DNA of 41,741 nt, taken from NCBI GenBank assembly GCA_009886755.1, contig QXYU01000034.1, positions 1 through 41,741 of the forward strand, given 5' to 3'. A program made the position numbers and the translations under genes. The stretch comes from Flavobacteriaceae bacterium. GTDB lineage: Bacteria > Bacteroidota > Bacteroidia > Flavobacteriales > Flavobacteriaceae. This document shows, piece by piece, positions 7,253 through 16,052 of the stretch. Numbering within the stretch: the stretch's first letter is position 1; each line of letters begins with the position of its first letter. A model generated the notes under the pieces. It saw only the letters and a program-made list of their open reading frames with translations. It did not search any database and was not told where the DNA came from.

Positions 7253-9159
7253 CAGCCTAGGGTGTCTAATTGTTCCTCCAGTTCTTGCCACTGCACATAG
7301 AGTGTCTCTAAGGATTTTTTACGGCTATGATAGATGTCAAAAAAATCGGCTTGCTGAATGGTTTGGTCGTAATTGATTTCCAAAGCTACATCTGTATCTT
7401 TAATCCACGTTTCCAAGCCCTTAATCTCTCTTTCCACATTGGAAAGCTTGTTTTGGATTTTTTTACGCTGCTTCTGGTTTCGATAGTCGTTTCCTGAGGG
7501 CGTTCCTTTTTCTTTTTTTTCCGGCTGTCCATGCTCTAGTTCTTTAAGTGAACCTAGCTTTTTGTACTCCAAATAATCGGCAACACCACCCAAATATTCT
7601 TTTACTTTTTGATTTTTGAATTCAAAAACACCATCGCATAGATCTTGCAAAAAGTCACGGTCGTGAGAAACCAATAGTAAAGTGCCTTCGAACTTTCGAA
7701 GCGCCTCTTTGAGTACAGACTTAGACTGCAAGTCTAGGTGGTTGGTGGGCTCATCCATCACTAATAGATTAAAAGGTTGCAAGAGCAGTTTGCACAGTGC
7801 CAAACGATTGCGTTCACCACCCGAAAGCACCGCTACTTTTTTGTCCACCTCTTCTCCCCGAAACAAGAAGGCTCCAAGCACATCTCTGACAGACTTACGA
7901 TTTTCTTCTGTTGCAGAGTCTAAGGCAGAATCCAAAACGGTTAGTGAACCGTCTAACTGCTGTGATTGGTCTTGGGCAAAATAGCCTAATTCTACATTAT
8001 GCCCCAACTGCATATGGCCTTTACTCGTCAACTCCCCCACTAGAATTTTGGCCAAGGTTGACTTTCCTTGTCCATTTTGTCCAACAAAAGCAATCTTACT
8101 ACCCCGTTCGATTAGTAAATCAACTTCTGAAAGAACTTGATGGTCTCCATAGGCCTTGGAAAGCCCTTCCGTCTCAATAACCACTTTTCCCGGTTGTTTA
8201 CTCACTGGAAAATGAAGTTTCATGGCTTCGGTTTCTTCCGGATCAATTTCAATCCGATCCATTTTATCAAGCCTTTTAATTAGAGATTGCGCCATGCTAG
8301 CTTTGGAGGCCTTGGCACGAAACCGCTCAATCAGTTGTTCAGTCTGCTGTATTTTTTTCTCTTGATTTTTTTGAGCTGCCAGTTGCTTCTCTCTTAGTTC
8401 AGCACGAACTTCGAGGTACTTGGAATAAGGCTTTTTAAAATCATACAATTGTCGTTGAATGATTTCCATCGTTCGATTCGTAACCTGATCCAAAAACATC
8501 TTATCGTGTGAAACGAGCACAACGGCTCCTTTATATTTATTGAGAAATTGCTCCAGCCATACGATAGAATCAATGTCCAAGTGGTTCGTGGGTTCATCCA
8601 ATAATAAAATGTCGTGGTCTTTAAGCAACAATTTTGCTAATTCAATACGCATACGCCAGCCTCCTGAAAAAGTCTCTGTAGGACGATCAAAATCAGTTTC
8701 CAGAAACCCGAGTCCTTTCAGAACCCGCTCTACTTTTGCTTGATATGTATAGCCACCCAAAAGCTCGTAGCGTTCTCCGGCTTCGGCTTGTTGCACAAGA
8801 AGGCTTGCATAGGCTTCACTTTCATAGTCTGTCCGTTCCAGTAATTCATTTGTGATCTGCTCTTGCTTTTTTTCCAAAGCGATGAGTTCTGCAAAGGCTT
8901 GGTAGCTTTCTTCCAATACCGTTCGTCCTTCTTCAAAATCAATATCCTGAGCGAGGTAGCCGATACTGCAATGTTTCTCAAGAGCAAAATCTCCAGTTGT
9001 GGGACGTTGTTCTTGGGCAATTAATTTGAGTAAAGTCGATTTTCCAGCACCATTTTTCCCAACAAGACCCACACGATCACCAGCCCCAATTCGAAAGGAA
9101 AGACTCTCAAATAAAGTTGTACCCCCAAAGGATACGGAAATATCTTGTGCGCTTAACAT
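7252..9159 (-). CDS. ABC-F family ATPase (ribosome-associated type)
   Basis: A 635-residue soluble protein with two ABC domains and no membrane segments. Domain 1 has Walker A GLVGKNGAGKST (residues 31-42), signature FSGGWRMRIELAKLLL and Walker B ILLLDEPTNHLD; domain 2 has AFVGQNGQGKST, LSGGERNRLALCKLLL and LLVMDEPTNHLD. Between them is the charged linker expected for ABC-F (around residues 240-320), and the tail (about 560-635) is a Lys/Glu-rich coiled coil like the Uup/YheS C-terminal domain. ABC-F proteins act on the ribosome E site to relieve stalled or slow translation; nothing marks this one as an antibiotic-resistance factor. Its 5' end overlaps the upstream DAO oxidoreductase by seven bases and its stop is coupled to the CPXCG gene. 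Confidence 0.93.
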   Translation of the reverse strand: MLSAQDISVSFGGTTLFESLSFRIGAGDRVGLVGKNGAGKSTLLKLIAQEQRPTTGDFALEKHCSIGYLAQDIDFEEGRTVLEESYQAFAELIALEKKQEQITNELLERTDYESEAYASLLVQQAEAGERYELLGGYTYQAKVERVLKGLGFLETDFDRPTETFSGGWRMRIELAKLLLKDHDILLLDEPTNHLDIDSIVWLEQFLNKYKGAVVLVSHDKMFLDQVTNRTMEIIQRQLYDFKKPYSKYLEVRAELREKQLAAQKNQEKKIQQTEQLIERFRAKASKASMAQSLIKRLDKMDRIEIDPEETEAMKLHFPVSKQPGKVVIETEGLSKAYGDHQVLSEVDLLIERGSKIAFVGQNGQGKSTLAKILVGELTSKGHMQLGHNVELGYFAQDQSQQLDGSLTVLDSALDSATEENRKSVRDVLGAFLFRGEEVDKKVAVLSGGERNRLALCKLLLQPFNLLVMDEPTNHLDLQSKSVLKEALRKFEGTLLLVSHDRDFLQDLCDGVFEFKNQKVKEYLGGVADYLEYKKLGSLKELEHGQPEKKEKGTPSGNDYRNQKQRKKIQNKLSNVEREIKGLETWIKDTDVALEINYDQTIQQADFFDIYHSRKKSLETLYVQWQELEEQLDTLG

Positions 9160-10205
9160 GAATCAGCGGCAAATCTAGTGATGGAAATCGTATCCGGCAA
9201 GGAGATGTTTTCAAAAATAGAGCGATATAGATTTACACTCATTTGAGGAGCGGTCAATACCCCCCTAGAACCCAATCCATTTAACAGATGAAGTTTCATG
9301 TCAGCAGGATGCGTTCCAACAAGTGGCCTACGATCCACAACAGTAGGTCGAACCTGTCCAAGATGCGCTATTACCGTAAACGGAATAGTAAGTAATCGAT
9401 TCAAATGGGTCAACAACCATTCTTTACCTTCTTCAGTTGGAATGGGTTCTTTGAGCTGGTTATTGAAAGAAGCGCCCACCCAATATTCATCGTTGCCTTG
9501 CGGCACTACAAAAAGGCGGCTTTTCCAAATGTGTCGCGTATCCAAACCTGGCGCATGAATTCGGAGCATATCACCATGAGAGCCTCGAAGTGGCAGATCC
9601 TTGAAAAAAGGATTGCTACGAAGGGTGGCTCCCTGACAAAATATAATGTGGTTAGCGGAAATATCTTTGTAAATGATTGATTTCGCTTTGCTTTTGAAAG
9701 CTTTATACAAAAAAGGTTCTTCTCGAAAATGACTCGCTGGAATAAGTTGTTTTCGATAGGCTAAGAGCAGTTCTGAAATAGCCAAACGTCCAACACCAAC
9801 TACTTGTCCATAGCCCAAAGGAGCATTTAGTTCAGCAGGTGTCTCTGATTGAATTTTAGGCACCAAATAAGGCTTGAACTGTTGCTGATCGGAGGCGGAC
9901 ATCCATTGGTTTTGTTCGGAGATACTACTAAATACGCGAGCAATTGGAAGAGGATGAAGAAACAAAGCCCCTAGCACTAACTCTAACTCCTTATAAAAAA
10001 CCAGGGCTTGATCCAAAAGAGCTGGAGCTTCCCAGGCCATCGTGTAGCGTTTTAGGATGGTAGGGTTATAAATTCCCGCCGCACAGTGAGAAGCGCCTGG
10101 CTGTGGCTGATCGATCACCACAAACGACTTTCCCGCTCGGCGCAGCTGTTCCGCAACTGCCAGACCTGCCAAACCAAATCCTACCAATACAACATCAACC
10201 TTCAT
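9153..10205 (-). CDS. DAO-type FAD-dependent oxidoreductase
   Basis: A 350-residue flavoprotein of the D-amino-acid oxidase/glycine oxidase fold. The N-terminal dinucleotide fingerprint is VVLVGFGLAGLAVAEQL, ending in the acidic ribose-binding residue of VVIDQPQPG; the second FAD segment lies around VRPTVVDRRPLVG and the C-terminal LLNGLGSRGVLTAP closes the FAD site. In Bacteroidota such proteins are annotated simply as FAD-dependent oxidoreductases; the substrate (an amine or amino acid) is not predictable. It is the first gene of the three-gene minus-strand set with ABC-F and CPXCG. Its ATG lies only 14 bases beyond the terminator hairpin of gldN, so its promoter is unclear. Confidence 0.8.
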   Translation of the reverse strand: MKVDVVLVGFGLAGLAVAEQLRRAGKSFVVIDQPQPGASHCAAGIYNPTILKRYTMAWEAPALLDQALVFYKELELVLGALFLHPLPIARVFSSISEQNQWMSASDQQQFKPYLVPKIQSETPAELNAPLGYGQVVGVGRLAISELLLAYRKQLIPASHFREEPFLYKAFKSKAKSIIYKDISANHIIFCQGATLRSNPFFKDLPLRGSHGDMLRIHAPGLDTRHIWKSRLFVVPQGNDEYWVGASFNNQLKEPIPTEEGKEWLLTHLNRLLTIPFTVIAHLGQVRPTVVDRRPLVGTHPADMKLHLLNGLGSRGVLTAPQMSVNLYRSIFENISLPDTISITRFAADSC

Positions 10206-10207
10206 GG

Positions 10208-10245
10208 GGTAAAAATAAAAAAGCGCTGCGGTACCGCAGCGCTTT
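10208..10245 (-). terminator. Rho-independent terminator of the gldKLMN unit
   Basis: Positions 10220-10245 form a perfect 26-base palindrome (12-base arms around a central TA: AAAGCGCTGCGG/CCGCAGCGCTTT), followed on the minus strand by a T-rich tract (TTTTTTATTTTT down to about 10208). It lies 21 bases after the gldN stop. The very short loop means the hairpin will fold with the innermost pairs open. Confidence 0.85.
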
Positions 10246-10266
10246 CTTTATGGAATCTTAAAAAGA

Positions 10267-11169
10267 TTAGTTGTTCCACATATCTTGTTCGAAATCTCGG
10301 ATCACCGATTTGATTCGTTCGGATTCTAACAACTGACGAAGGGCGTCTTCAAAGATATAATCTTTGACCTCGCGATCTTCATATACATTTTCTTCTTTGT
10401 AGATGATAGAATTAAATCTTCGGGTATTTAGCATCACATCAAAAGTGATGGGTTGAGATGAATTTCGAGAATTAAAAATACTGTTCTGATTGAGCGTTTC
10501 ACGAGCATCTGGATACCAAACCCAAAACAACTCTACAAGATCTTCCTCTTCCTCGTTAGCAGCTTTAATATTGATGTCAGCGGCTACAGGACAAACCCCG
10601 AGCAAACGATATCTCAATTCGCCTAATCGCTTATTGAAGTACCATGTACCCTTGATTCGGAATTGCTTGATCTCAGCAGAGGTTATTCTTCGTTTGTTGA
10701 TGTATTCTTCATCAACAAATCCTTCTGCATTATACTGGTCATAACCCGCTTCAATGGTGTCAATTGCCATTAAGCTTTCCTGAATCTCATCATAGGTCAA
10801 CTTTTCCTGAAAATAGGAGGAATTGTAAACTTCTTTGATTTTACCCTTACTAAGATTCAATTTCAAAAGATCAAACAAAGAACGTCTGTCAGGACCTAAA
10901 TTAAGTGTATCTGTTGGGTAGTAATATGGAAAGTTAATCCGCTCGTTTAGATCGATGATCTCCCAAATCGTTTTAGACCACAAAACATCTCGATCATCTA
11001 CATATCCATAGGCCAATGGCGTTGCGTCATTGGTTTCTTCTTGAAATTCTGTGAGTTTACCAATATCTTGGGGGACTCTTGAATTAAGCAAGTTGGCTTG
11101 GGCTGACAGCGGTGCGTATTGCAGCGCGAAAGCGACAAACAGGATGAGTAAATAATTGATCGGTTTCAT
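10267..11169 (-). CDS. gldN: Type IX secretion / gliding motility protein GldN
   Basis: A 300-residue periplasmic protein with signal peptide (MKPINYLLILFVAFALQYAP, cleavage after LSAQA). The region VDDRDVLWSKTIWEIIDLNERINFPYYYP is the characteristic GldN/PorN opening, and KTIWEIIDLNERIN-like text is followed by the conserved LLGVCPVAADI and VELFWVWYPDAR. In the T9SS, GldN forms the periplasmic ring with the lipoprotein GldK around the translocon and contacts GldM. It is the last gene of the gld block, 11 bases after gldM, and is followed by a strong terminator. Length is in the normal range. Confidence 0.95.
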   Translation of the reverse strand: MKPINYLLILFVAFALQYAPLSAQANLLNSRVPQDIGKLTEFQEETNDATPLAYGYVDDRDVLWSKTIWEIIDLNERINFPYYYPTDTLNLGPDRRSLFDLLKLNLSKGKIKEVYNSSYFQEKLTYDEIQESLMAIDTIEAGYDQYNAEGFVDEEYINKRRITSAEIKQFRIKGTWYFNKRLGELRYRLLGVCPVAADINIKAANEEEEDLVELFWVWYPDARETLNQNSIFNSRNSSQPITFDVMLNTRRFNSIIYKEENVYEDREVKDYIFEDALRQLLESERIKSVIRDFEQDMWNN

Positions 11170-11180
11170 GATGTTATGAC

Positions 11181-12764
11181 TTAGTTGACAATTTCACAGA
11201 TCACAGGGGAAACCTTTTTAAAGCGGTAGTTCGGATTCTTAGGATTTTTGACTTTGATGTCAAAAATCTGAACCGATTGACCCGCTCTTGCACGACGTAA
11301 AGCACTTTTGGCTTTGGCGTCAAGCTTGTTTCCTCGAACAGTTATTGTGGGTTGTCCCGGCACTTTAAACTTAAAGCTTACAGTTTGCAGGGTAATGTCA
11401 AAATCAAAATCCTCAAGCTCAGCTCCAATTGAAGCAACCCCTAAACTCGACTTGGGTATAGAAATATTTCCAAATTGTTTACGCACGCTTCCGCGCGGCG
11501 CCGGAATATCCTTGATTCGAAATTTCGATTTTGTGTTTACACGCTGTCCGTCGGGCAACGAACCACTCGCATTGATTGTTATTTCACGTCCTTTTCCAGG
11601 AATCATAACATATTTACTCCCCTTGGCTCTTTTAAGGCCTGGGGCTGTGGCTTTAACTTTACTATCAGGAATTCCAGGGATAGAGATGGTCATCGGGTTT
11701 TCTACACCTCGATAAACCACGTTCATTTTATCCGCAGAAATTACTGCTGAATTAGGCTTCGAAATAACAGCGAAAGATTGGCTCACTGGAATTTTGGATT
11801 CCTGTCCATCATTCAAAAACACAAGTTCACCTTCGATTGTATGATCACCAGGGCGTCCTGCTGTTACTTTCAACTTCACACCTCCCGCAATCAAATCATA
11901 ATCATTAGTGCCCAATTTACGACCGTCAATTGTTAGATTGACCGAGTTTGGGTTTTGTGCTCCTCCTTTACGTCCAAGGATCACACTACCATCAAAAGTT
12001 TCACCTTGATAATAAGCTCCCTTTTCAGTTTTTAAAAGAGTGATATAGTTGGACTCATTCACACCGGATTCCAATTCCAATTCTTTTCCCATCAGAGTGG
12101 TCAAAACGTCACTTTCCGTCAAACGAATATCGTTTTGCATCATGGTGAGTTTTGCCAACGAGGAAATTAGTGGAAAACCTTCATAATTCCCAGACAACCA
12201 AGGTTGGTCTTGTCCGTCCTTGTTTTTAACATTAGAGTTTTGATCACCTGTGAAAAAGCGTCCTTCAACTTGCTCAATATACTGAGGAAACTGACTGCCA
12301 AATACCTGAATCACACTCATTTTGTAATCATTGATCATGTCTACAAATTCAATTCCACCAGGTCCAACACCGTTCGCGTCAAAAAACAAAAGGTCAAGCG
12401 CTTCGCCCTTGTCCATTTGAGAATATTCCTTAAGGTCTGGATCTTTTTCTCTTTGTTTCTCGGTTATGGTTTCTTTGATTTCATCGATACGCTTAAAAAA
12501 AGCTTCGGAAGATTTTTTGATCTCGTTCGCGGTGCGCTCGTGACCAACCCATTTTCCTTCTTTCTCTCTAGCGTTTACAGAAATTTTATTGTAATAAATT
12601 TCATTGCTTTCGTAAACTCGGCCATTGGCACTCTTGAGTTTAACGAACATCTGTCCAAAACCATCCAATACCTCTTTACTTACGTTGAGGGCTAGCATGG
12701 TAATGAACACCAGGTACATCAAGCTGATCAGCTTCTGCCTGGGGGTTTCTTTTGCTCCTGCCAT
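11181..12764 (-). CDS. gldM: Type IX secretion / gliding motor protein GldM
   Basis: A 527-residue inner-membrane protein with one N-terminal membrane helix (about residues 11-30, in MAGAKETPRQKLISLMYLV), then a long periplasmic part. The invariant GldM start (KETPRQKLI, TMLALNVSKEVLDGF) is present, as is the domain series expected from PorM/GldM structures: an initial helical domain to about residue 220, then three Ig-like beta domains (LGRKGGAQNPNSVNLTID, VSQSFAVISKPNSAVISADK, RGSVRKQFGNISIPKSSLG). With GldL it forms the proton-driven rotary motor that energises T9SS export and gliding. The C-terminal domain binds the GldK/GldN ring. Confidence 0.96.
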   Translation of the reverse strand: MAGAKETPRQKLISLMYLVFITMLALNVSKEVLDGFGQMFVKLKSANGRVYESNEIYYNKISVNAREKEGKWVGHERTANEIKKSSEAFFKRIDEIKETITEKQREKDPDLKEYSQMDKGEALDLLFFDANGVGPGGIEFVDMINDYKMSVIQVFGSQFPQYIEQVEGRFFTGDQNSNVKNKDGQDQPWLSGNYEGFPLISSLAKLTMMQNDIRLTESDVLTTLMGKELELESGVNESNYITLLKTEKGAYYQGETFDGSVILGRKGGAQNPNSVNLTIDGRKLGTNDYDLIAGGVKLKVTAGRPGDHTIEGELVFLNDGQESKIPVSQSFAVISKPNSAVISADKMNVVYRGVENPMTISIPGIPDSKVKATAPGLKRAKGSKYVMIPGKGREITINASGSLPDGQRVNTKSKFRIKDIPAPRGSVRKQFGNISIPKSSLGVASIGAELEDFDFDITLQTVSFKFKVPGQPTITVRGNKLDAKAKSALRRARAGQSVQIFDIKVKNPKNPNYRFKKVSPVICEIVN

Positions 12765-12773
12765 TTCTTCTGC

Positions 12774-13418
12774 TTAATTTTTGTTCATAGCAGAAAGCAT
12801 TCCACCATATACTTGGTTCAAGTTAGCGAGATTGGCAGACAGAGATTCCATTTGCAAACGCAATTGCTCAGCATTTTGAGCAACCTGAGAATTGAAGGCT
12901 GCGCTAGTCCCAGCTGTTTGTACTTGCTTGGAATAATGACCGTTCAATTCGTTAAGTGTCTTAGCCGCTTTTTGAAGTTGATCACTATATTCTTGATTGG
13001 AATTGACAGTAGAAGACACTGGCTGAATTGCTTGCGCCGTAGCCTCTAGATTTTTAATGCTCTTGGTCAAATTGCTCATTAGTGTGACATCCAATTTGGC
13101 TTCCTTCATTAACTCGTCAATTTTGGAAGAAAGACTGCCGTCTTTTTTGGGTGCTGCACCGCCACCGCCGCCAGAAACTTTTTTGACGTAGTCTGCGTGT
13201 TCTTCTTTGATTTCTCCAGTATTCAAGGCTGCAACTGTAAAGATCAAAGCTTCAGTTCCAAGCCCCAATCCTAATACAAGTCCCCCTGTAATTGGACCAA
13301 TCTCCAAGTGAAGGATTTTGAATAGTGCACCAATAATTACAACCGCACCTCCTATTCCAAATAGCATGTGCATGGCAATTTTACTTCTTAACCGTTTGTT
13401 GAGAGTTTTTTCATTCAT
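12774..13418 (-). CDS. gldL: Type IX secretion / gliding motor protein GldL
   Basis: A 214-residue protein with two predicted membrane helices near the N-terminus (about residues 14-34 and 38-64, IAMHMLFGIGGAVVIIGALF and GGLVLGLGLGTEALIFTVAAL), followed by a cytoplasmic tail with a Gly-rich hinge (SGGGGGAAPKKDG) and a long helical, coiled-coil-prone region. In the known motor, five GldL subunits surround a GldM dimer and carry the proton path; the conserved membrane Glu (EIGP and LGTEALIF) is visible. Nine bases upstream of gldM, and 36 bases after gldK. Confidence 0.95.
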   Translation of the reverse strand: MNEKTLNKRLRSKIAMHMLFGIGGAVVIIGALFKILHLEIGPITGGLVLGLGLGTEALIFTVAALNTGEIKEEHADYVKKVSGGGGGAAPKKDGSLSSKIDELMKEAKLDVTLMSNLTKSIKNLEATAQAIQPVSSTVNSNQEYSDQLQKAAKTLNELNGHYSKQVQTAGTSAAFNSQVAQNAEQLRLQMESLSANLANLNQVYGGMLSAMNKN

Positions 13419-13454
13419 TTTTCTATAGTTAGGTTCGGTATAAAAATAATGATA

Positions 13455-14831
13455 TTATTTGATTTTCACATTAGAGGTTCCTAGGTAATCTTGAACCGTT
13501 CTAAAGCCAATAAAACTTCTGGCTGTATCAGCGTATTCATAGTCTCGTGAACTGACACGTAAGAAATACGCCACATCTTTCCACGATCCGCCTCTAACAA
13601 CTTTTCGCATTTCGGATTCTAATGACATGTCAGGATTTAAAGAAGCAACATTGTCATAAGCTCCGGGGTCATAGGAAGAACGTGTCCATTCGGCAACGTT
13701 TCCTGCCATATTATAAAGGTTGTAATCGTTGGGTAAATATGATTTTGCTTCTACAGTATAGACTGCTTGATCGACAGCATAATCCCCACGTAAAGGTTTG
13801 AAATTGGCCAAGAAACATCCACGATCATTCAATAGATAGGGCCCTCCCCACGGATAGGTTCCAGAAGGAATTCCACCACGAGCCGCGTATTCCCACTCGG
13901 CTTCACTTGGCAGTCTAAAATTGTTTACCAAAGGTTTTTCGCGCGACTTTTGGTAACTGTTTTTGAAATGAGTTCTCCAGTTACAGAAGGCCACAGCTTG
14001 TTTCCAAGAAACGCCTACAACAGGATAATCTTGATAGGCCGGGTGTGAGAAATATTCGTTGTGCATCGGTTCGTTGTAGGAGTAGATAAAATCTTTGATC
14101 CATACGGTCGTGTCCGGATAAATTTGCACTTCTTCTTTTTTGATAAAAGGCTTACGATCAATAAATTGTTGTCGTGTGCGCTTAGATTCTTTTGAAGCTG
14201 CTTCAGCGTCAAACCAAGTATATCTGTAAACTAGTTTGGTGACATCTATTTTCATTTCACCATTGTACCAAAGTTCGGGTGGGAGATAGAGTGAGTCCAT
14301 CATCTCCGCATAGGCTTGATCTACATAATCACGAGTATCCCATAAGATATCGGCATCCCAATTTAAGGCACGCCCTGCATAGCCATCTTCACTTAAGTCG
14401 TAATAATTGGCACGCATGTACTTTTGGAATTCAGATAATTTGGAGGTATCAGCATCTTGAAAGGCAAACTCACCAATGGTGTTTTTCTCATCGCCTGTAA
14501 GTTCAAGCTCATCAGCCTTTCGGGCAAATAGCGCCAAGGCAACCGAGTCTTTTACCCAATAAACAAATTGTCGGTATTCACTATTTGTAATTTCGGTTTC
14601 GTCCATATAAAAAGAAGGAACCGTAACAGTTCGTGCGGGTGCATTTTGAAGCTGTGCTACATCCTCATCAGATTTTCCCATAATGTAAGCTCCACCCTCA
14701 ATCAATGTCATTCCGTAGGGTTTCTCTGGAAACCACTTCTTTTGTCTAACACCAATAAGCTCACCTCGATTTTTTCTTCCACAGCTAGCTATGGATAAAA
14801 CGACGATGATTAAAAGCACTAATTTTTTCAT
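13455..14831 (-). CDS. gldK: Type IX secretion / gliding lipoprotein GldK
   Basis: A 458-residue outer-membrane lipoprotein with lipobox SIASC (Cys17 from the ATG at 14831). The body is the formylglycine-generating-enzyme (SUMF1) fold used structurally by GldK/PorK: MTLIEGGAYIMGKSDED, VPSFYMDETEITNSEYRQF, PVVGVSWKQAVAFCNWRT, FRLPSEAEWEYAARGG, YNMAGNVAEWTRS and RVVRGGSWKD. It forms the ring with GldN on the periplasmic side of the outer membrane. The start at 14831 is preferred to the in-frame ATG at 14852, which would add seven residues before the signal sequence. First of the four gld genes, 75 bases downstream of the arginase-like gene; gldJ is not in the window. Confidence 0.95.
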   Translation of the reverse strand: MKKLVLLIIVVLSIASCGRKNRGELIGVRQKKWFPEKPYGMTLIEGGAYIMGKSDEDVAQLQNAPARTVTVPSFYMDETEITNSEYRQFVYWVKDSVALALFARKADELELTGDEKNTIGEFAFQDADTSKLSEFQKYMRANYYDLSEDGYAGRALNWDADILWDTRDYVDQAYAEMMDSLYLPPELWYNGEMKIDVTKLVYRYTWFDAEAASKESKRTRQQFIDRKPFIKKEEVQIYPDTTVWIKDFIYSYNEPMHNEYFSHPAYQDYPVVGVSWKQAVAFCNWRTHFKNSYQKSREKPLVNNFRLPSEAEWEYAARGGIPSGTYPWGGPYLLNDRGCFLANFKPLRGDYAVDQAVYTVEAKSYLPNDYNLYNMAGNVAEWTRSSYDPGAYDNVASLNPDMSLESEMRKVVRGGSWKDVAYFLRVSSRDYEYADTARSFIGFRTVQDYLGTSNVKIK

Positions 14832-14906
14832 ACTGGTTGGTTGCTTGACCAAATTATTTTTTCAGAACCAATTAGTTAATCTCAGGTTAAATTTAGGGCC
14901 GATATG

Positions 14907-16052
14907 TTATCCTCTTTTGGTGGCTTTCCACCATCTTTCGGGTAAAATATCGTTGCAAGCATCTTGATATTCGCGAAGGTTGCAAGGTAATAACGCAGTA
15001 GTTTTTGTTTTATTATCTAAATAGTTTTCATTTGTTACTTCTACCCACCATCTTTCGCTTACTTCACTCTGATAAAAGACTAGATCGCGATCGGACAATG
15101 TTACCGTATACCGCTTAAAACCTTGGCTTGTCAGAACTGGGTACTCTCCGAAACGCAAACTTACTCCTTCAATAAAATACCAAATTATTTGTGCTAACAA
15201 TTGGTGAAAAACCGGAGTTGAGGGCAATTCAAACAGGCCAAAAATCCCTAATCGATCGCTTATTCCAGAATAACGCGCCAAAGCACAAATGGTTTTGCTG
15301 TCAATTCCGTTGGGCAATCCTTGAGGATCTGCTGTACTTTGCCATGATAAGGCTTTCATATCGACACTCACAATGTCGGCCTCCCGAACCAAGGGTTCAG
15401 CAAAGCTTACATCATGAGAAAAAGTTCCCAAGCGATACGATTCAAAAAAGAGCTTCTCCATCAAATCTAGTTCTTCCTGAGCAATATAATAACTCTGGTA
15501 CCCAATATTGGTGTAGTTATAGAGTAAATTGGGTTGCTCCATGATGATTTTACTCATATAAGAGCGCCCCGATATCAATTCTTCTTGCTGTGAAAAGTCA
15601 AATTGACTGTCTATCGAAACCAAATTCACCAGCTGACTGCCTGCTGAAAAAGATCGATACAACGGATAGATCAAGTCATGAGAACCTCCAAAAATTACAG
15701 GAATTATATTGGTTTGTCGTAACTGAGTGCAAATTTCCTGTAAGGCAAAATAGGTGTCCTCAACGGTTTCACCGTTGGGCAAATCCCCAAGATCAACAAG
15801 AGTTAAGCTCCAATTTCCGGGATAAAGCTGATAAAATGCTTTTCGAAAATCAGAGAGGTTGTATTGGGTGTTGGGGAAAAAAGAATTCCGTATTTCACTG
15901 ACACCAATAAGAGCGATGTCTGCATTTTTAAATTCTGGAAGCCCACTCTTTTCAGTATGAATACTGATTGTTTTTCCAATAATCTGCTTGGGAAGCAAAC
16001 CAATACTGGAAAGTATTTCTTCGGAAATAGGGGCCAACAACTCTACACTCAT
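14907..16052 (-). CDS. Arginase/formimidoylglutamase-fold protein with degenerate metal site
   Basis: A 381-residue ureohydrolase-fold protein of the kind annotated as formimidoylglutamase beside gldK in Flavobacteriia. The fold marks are IIPVIFGGSHDLIYP (His125), NLVSIDSQFDF (Asp148, Asp152) and DIVSVDMKALSWQSTADPQGLPNGI (Asp231). Two of the six canonical manganese ligands are changed: the His of DAHxD is Gln150 and the second Asp of SxDxD is Lys233, so a normal binuclear Mn site is unlikely. Flavobacterial family features WYFIEG, WWVEV and PERWWKA are present, so the protein is under selection rather than decayed. It overlaps topA by four bases (ATGA) and precedes gldK by 75 bases, so all may be cotranscribed. 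A non-enzymatic or altered role is inferred. Confidence 0.8.
   Translation of the reverse strand: MSVELLAPISEEILSSIGLLPKQIIGKTISIHTEKSGLPEFKNADIALIGVSEIRNSFFPNTQYNLSDFRKAFYQLYPGNWSLTLVDLGDLPNGETVEDTYFALQEICTQLRQTNIIPVIFGGSHDLIYPLYRSFSAGSQLVNLVSIDSQFDFSQQEELISGRSYMSKIIMEQPNLLYNYTNIGYQSYYIAQEELDLMEKLFFESYRLGTFSHDVSFAEPLVREADIVSVDMKALSWQSTADPQGLPNGIDSKTICALARYSGISDRLGIFGLFELPSTPVFHQLLAQIIWYFIEGVSLRFGEYPVLTSQGFKRYTVTLSDRDLVFYQSEVSERWWVEVTNENYLDNKTKTTALLPCNLREYQDACNDILPERWWKATKRG

Noticed and set aside
7252-9159. Antibiotic-resistance ABC-F (target protection) reading of the ABC-F gene
   Set aside because: The C-terminal coiled coil and housekeeping context fit the Uup/YheS-type group; nothing points to a resistance determinant.
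12204-12695. 163-codon open frame on the plus strand opposite gldM
   Set aside because: Mirror frame of gldM with Phe/Leu/Ile-rich random composition and no promoter; treated as a by-product of gldM codon use.
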